Assembly: GCA_903945495.1 (NCBI GenBank)
Contig: CAJAVU010000092.1
Span: 1 to 64,000 of the forward strand
Reading direction: 5' to 3'
Length of the DNA: 64,000 nucleotides
DNA from: an uncultured Flavobacteriales bacterium
GTDB taxonomy: Bacteria; Bacteroidota; Bacteroidia; Flavobacteriales_D; Crocinitomicaceae
Shown piece by piece: positions 63,598 to 64,000 of the stretch; position 1 is the stretch's first letter, and each line of letters opens with the position of its first letter. The notes under the pieces were generated by a model, which saw only the letters and a program-made list of their open reading frames with translations, was not told the DNA's origin and searched no databases. The position numbers were made by a program, and so were the translations under genes.

Positions 63598-63632
63598 TTC
63601 TCGATTCTCGGTTCTCAGTTCTCGATTCTCAA
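63598..63632. repeat. Heptamer array H7 (5 x 7 bp, TTCTCGA class)
   Basis: TTCTCGA, TTCTCGG, TTCTCAG, TTCTCGA, TTCTCAA in register. It contains the stop codon of rsmE (minus strand TGA 63617-63615) at the same heptad position as in array H6. Confidence 0.85.
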
Positions 63633-64000
63633 CTTCGCCATCATCACAGCATACAATCCAGCCGTTTCAGTTCTCAAACGATTTTCACCTAAAGTTATTG
63701 TTTTATATCCATTCTTCAAAGCCAAATCTACTTCTTCCAGTGTGAAATCGCCTTCTGGACCAATTAATATTGGACAATCAGTTGGTTTAAATTGAGCTTG
63801 TATTGTATCTTTTTGCGCATCGTAGCAGTGAGCAATTAAGCCATTTGGATGCGTTTGAATAAAGTCTTTTACAGGTGTCAACGCGTTTAACTTCGGTAAA
63901 TACAAGCGTTTCGATTGTTTCATGGCTGAAACGAGTATTTTCTCAAAACGATCTTCTTTCGTGTTTTTGCGTTCATTGTTCTTACACAATAACAAGGTGA
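63615..64000 (-). CDS. rsmE: 16S rRNA (uracil-1498-N3)-methyltransferase RsmE, 3' part
   Basis: The C-terminal ~128 residues; the frame stays open through the right edge so the 5' part is missing. The SPOUT-fold signature is clear: LIGPEGDFTLEEVDLALKNG (two pieces) with GPEGDF and then LGENRLRTETAGLYAVM, where GPEG and LR-ETA form the SAM-binding trefoil knot. The frame ends in RIEN followed by TGA, all encoded within heptamer array H7. Confidence 0.92.
   Translation of the reverse strand, partial: TLLLCKNNERKNTKEDRFEKILVSAMKQSKRLYLPKLNALTPVKDFIQTHPNGLIAHCYDAQKDTIQAQFKPTDCPILIGPEGDFTLEEVDLALKNGYKTITLGENRLRTETAGLYAVMMAKLRIEN

Noticed and set aside
61429-63632. CRISPR array as explanation for repeats
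   Set aside because: Units are 7 bp without spacers, so not CRISPR; classed as heptamer tandem repeats.

Overview
The window comes from a member of the Bacteroidota, most likely the order Flavobacteriales (a Crocinitomicaceae/Fluviicola-like genome is my inference). The evidence is a C-terminal type A sorting domain of the type IX secretion system, promoters of the Bacteroidota type (TTTG-N19-TAnnTTTG), few Shine-Dalgarno sequences, a carboxypeptidase-regulatory/TonB receptor, and AT-rich DNA. No rRNA gene, intact tRNA gene, IS element or CRISPR array is visible.

Layout. 1-4.3 kb: a heavy-metal efflux block (end of a TolC-type protein, His-rich RND adaptor, Zn/Cd-type P-ATPase, secreted CxxCxxCxxC protein). 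It ends at a duplicated 15-bp sequence that looks like a tRNA 3' end followed by a terminator, so it may be the edge of an integrated island. 4.4-13.2 kb: small membrane protein, GNAT acetyltransferase, divergent phosphatase and RecD-like helicase, a large secreted orphan, a T9SS cargo protein and an MMPL/RND exporter. 13.3-23 kb: amino-acid permease, ffh, a lipoprotein, then the most unusual pair in the window: a predicted NlpC/CHAP-like cysteine peptidase followed by a glutamate-cysteine-ligase-fold amidoligase. A TonB receptor follows.

23-33.9 kb: a minus-strand operon lpxK-PNP-gatB-two TlpA-like thiol oxidoreductases-lpxH, then a peroxiredoxin, DUF4956 and VTC-type polyphosphate polymerase genes, and divergent purT. 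34-42 kb: GH3/NagZ-like lipoprotein, YdjM-like membrane protein, then radC-wecB-polysaccharide deacetylase-DUF423-MBL hydrolase, and a human-type sulfide:quinone oxidoreductase. 42-51.4 kb: phosphodiester glycosidase with a lysozyme-like partner, fabI, two outer-membrane proteins, a GT2 and a GT-C-like membrane protein, a lipoprotein, a sulfurtransferase and a small gene with an in-frame stop. 51.5-64 kb: M14 peptidase, ftsK, a GLPGLI-like protein, arginase-argS, sialate O-acetylesterase, DUF4159 protein and the 3' part of rsmE.

The most distinctive non-coding signal is a set of seven degenerate 7-bp tandem arrays (about CTAGTCA or TTCTCGA) between genes. Four of them contain the stop codon of the adjacent gene. 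Larger dispersed repeats also occur (two about 122-bp copies, two 52-bp copies, a 16-bp x 4 array). Several genes have their -7 promoter box only 4-6 nt before the start codon, which suggests leaderless mRNAs.
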